A stretch of DNA of 34,283 nt from a virus. Each line of letters starts with the position of its first letter. Position 1 is the stretch's first letter. The notes under the pieces were generated by a model. The model did no database searches, was not told the DNA's origin, and was given only the letters and a program-made list of their open reading frames with translations. Location: the IMG/VR virus record IMGVR_UViG_3300010151_000063, positions 1 through 34,283 of that record. One strand, given 5' to 3'. Both the position numbers and the translations under genes were made by a program. Shown in pieces: positions 33,542 to 34,283 of the stretch.

Positions 33542-33979
33542 ATGAGACTGTCTGTAAAGCCTGCCGTATCACCAACGGCACTCAAAATCAACAGCGTCAC
33601 CACGGCTACTCCGTTGCCTGCTGTCAGCTATGGGGCAACGGGTGACTCCGAGTCTATCCTCGTTCAGAGCCACAAGTGGGCTTGCTATGCTATCTTTCTG
33701 GATACGAACGATGTTGCATCGCTCCAGTTGGATGTCCTCGTTCAGGAGAGCCCTGATGGTACCAACTGGGCTCCGCTCCAGACGGAAGCCGTGGCGGCAG
33801 GGGTAGCAACCCTCTCTGACTATGAGCAGCAGAAGGACATTACCGGGGTAGTTACGGGCCTTCTGTTTACCGTCCACGCTCCAGTGCGGGGAGGGCAGTA
33901 CCAGCGGATCCGATTGAAGGTGGATGCTGGTGCCACAGAGGCTAGGGTTCAATACTCGCTCTCGGGAGGGCCGGTCTGA
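33542..33979 (+). CDS. Small beta-rich virion protein
   Basis: A 145-aa protein with AGGAGG (33531-33536) five bases before its ATG. The sequence alternates strands and turns (KWACYAIFLDTNDVASLQLD, VLVQESPDGTNWAPLQTE, RIRLKVDAGATEARVQYSLS). The VQESPDGTNWAPL pattern is frequent in beta-sandwich structural proteins of phages. No catalytic motif is seen. It is co-transcribed with the gene before it and overlaps the next gene by one base. Confidence 0.6.
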   Translation: MRLSVKPAVSPTALKINSVTTATPLPAVSYGATGDSESILVQSHKWACYAIFLDTNDVASLQLDVLVQESPDGTNWAPLQTEAVAAGVATLSDYEQQKDITGVVTGLLFTVHAPVRGGQYQRIRLKVDAGATEARVQYSLSGGPV

Positions 33980-34224
33980 TGACCTACTACTACACAGCAC
34001 CAGCGACAGACAATCCCGCAGTACCGGAGCACGAGGAGACGATGCCGGATCCAGATGGAGGGCCAGATATCACCGTCACGGTCCCAGCAGTGCCCGCATC
34101 CGTTTCGTGCGCTCCGACGTTCCCTGGAGCGAGGTACGCGCTAGACCGTGCGGCGATGACATTTACTGTGACGGCACCAACACCTATTGACCCCATCCCT
34201 GACGGATGGGTGGAGGTAGTATAA
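33979..34224 (+). CDS. Small hypothetical protein
   Basis: An 81-aa Pro/Thr-rich protein whose ATG overlaps the previous stop (TGATG). It starts MTYYYTAPATDNPAVPEHEE, is rich in Pro, and contains a predicted strand ALDRAAMTFTVTAP. No domain is recognised. Tight coupling with its neighbours suggests a minor structural or chaperone role in the same virion module. Confidence 0.55.
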   Translation: MTYYYTAPATDNPAVPEHEETMPDPDGGPDITVTVPAVPASVSCAPTFPGARYALDRAAMTFTVTAPTPIDPIPDGWVEVV

Positions 34225-34283
34225 TGGCACTCGTACAAGCATGGTCAGCGGACTCGGTGGGGAATACTACCGGGTACGTTGCT
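34224..34283 (+). CDS. Start of a further gene, cut by the window edge
   Basis: An open frame begins at the ATG at 34224, overlapping the previous stop by one base (TAATG), with GGAGG at 34212-34216 seven bases before it. Only 20 residues are present, MALVQAWSADSVGNTTGYVA, with no stop before the window ends. Coupling and the Shine-Dalgarno make it a likely real gene of the same operon. Function cannot be judged. Confidence 0.55.
   Translation, partial: MALVQAWSADSVGNTTGYVA

Overview
The window looks like part of a tailed double-stranded DNA phage genome (Caudoviricetes), most probably a short-tailed, P22-like (podovirus-type) virus of a bacterial host. The evidence is a complete, ordered head-and-tail morphogenesis block: small terminase candidate, large terminase, portal, scaffold, major capsid, cement-like protein, head-tail adaptor, P22 gp10-like tail nozzle, then large internal/ejection-type proteins. 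No tape-measure or tail-tube gene lies between the adaptor and the internal proteins. All convincing genes are on the + strand, packed with 1-11 base overlaps or short gaps, use Shine-Dalgarno sites of the GGAG type and end in all three standard stop codons. No lysis gene, integrase, tRNA or rRNA was seen, and the host cannot be named from the sequence.

Region 1 (1-1133) is a non-coding control region with three separate repeat systems. The first is an array of 13 dyad-symmetric 13-bp sites on an exact 18-bp period (112-340). The second is a small set of GGTCA half-sites on a 10-bp period (485-550). The third is 13 copies of CTACCG or its complement in and beside AT-rich DNA (576-966). Region 2 (1134-3924) is a replication module: a small helix-turn-helix protein and an 843-aa fusion of an archaeo-eukaryotic-type primase with an SF3 helicase. 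The simplest reading is that region 1 holds the replication origin and operators used by region 2.

Region 3 (3937-13099) is the packaging and portal block, with several low-complexity proteins of unknown role and an FmdB-type zinc ribbon protein. Region 4 (13100-25312) begins with a promoter-like element and carries the scaffold, capsid, cement-like protein, adaptor, nozzle, three tandem proteins of similar architecture, and internal virion proteins. Region 5 (25312-32604) is a single 2430-aa protein with a zinc metallopeptidase signature, probably a virion protein ejected into the host. Region 6 (32605-34283) begins with a second copy of the promoter-like element, followed by small beta-rich virion proteins and an incomplete gene at the window edge.

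The most interesting unexplained signals are: the phased 18-bp palindrome array; the CTACCG cluster next to the primase-helicase; the matching TTGACGTAAAA...AGTAC elements that occupy the only two sizeable gaps in the structural block; a short motif of the type LRxSAVDKAF shared by three otherwise unlike proteins, one of them the scaffold, where it sits at the extreme C-terminus; and the metallopeptidase-bearing giant protein. All functional statements come from motifs and gene order read by eye; no database search was run.
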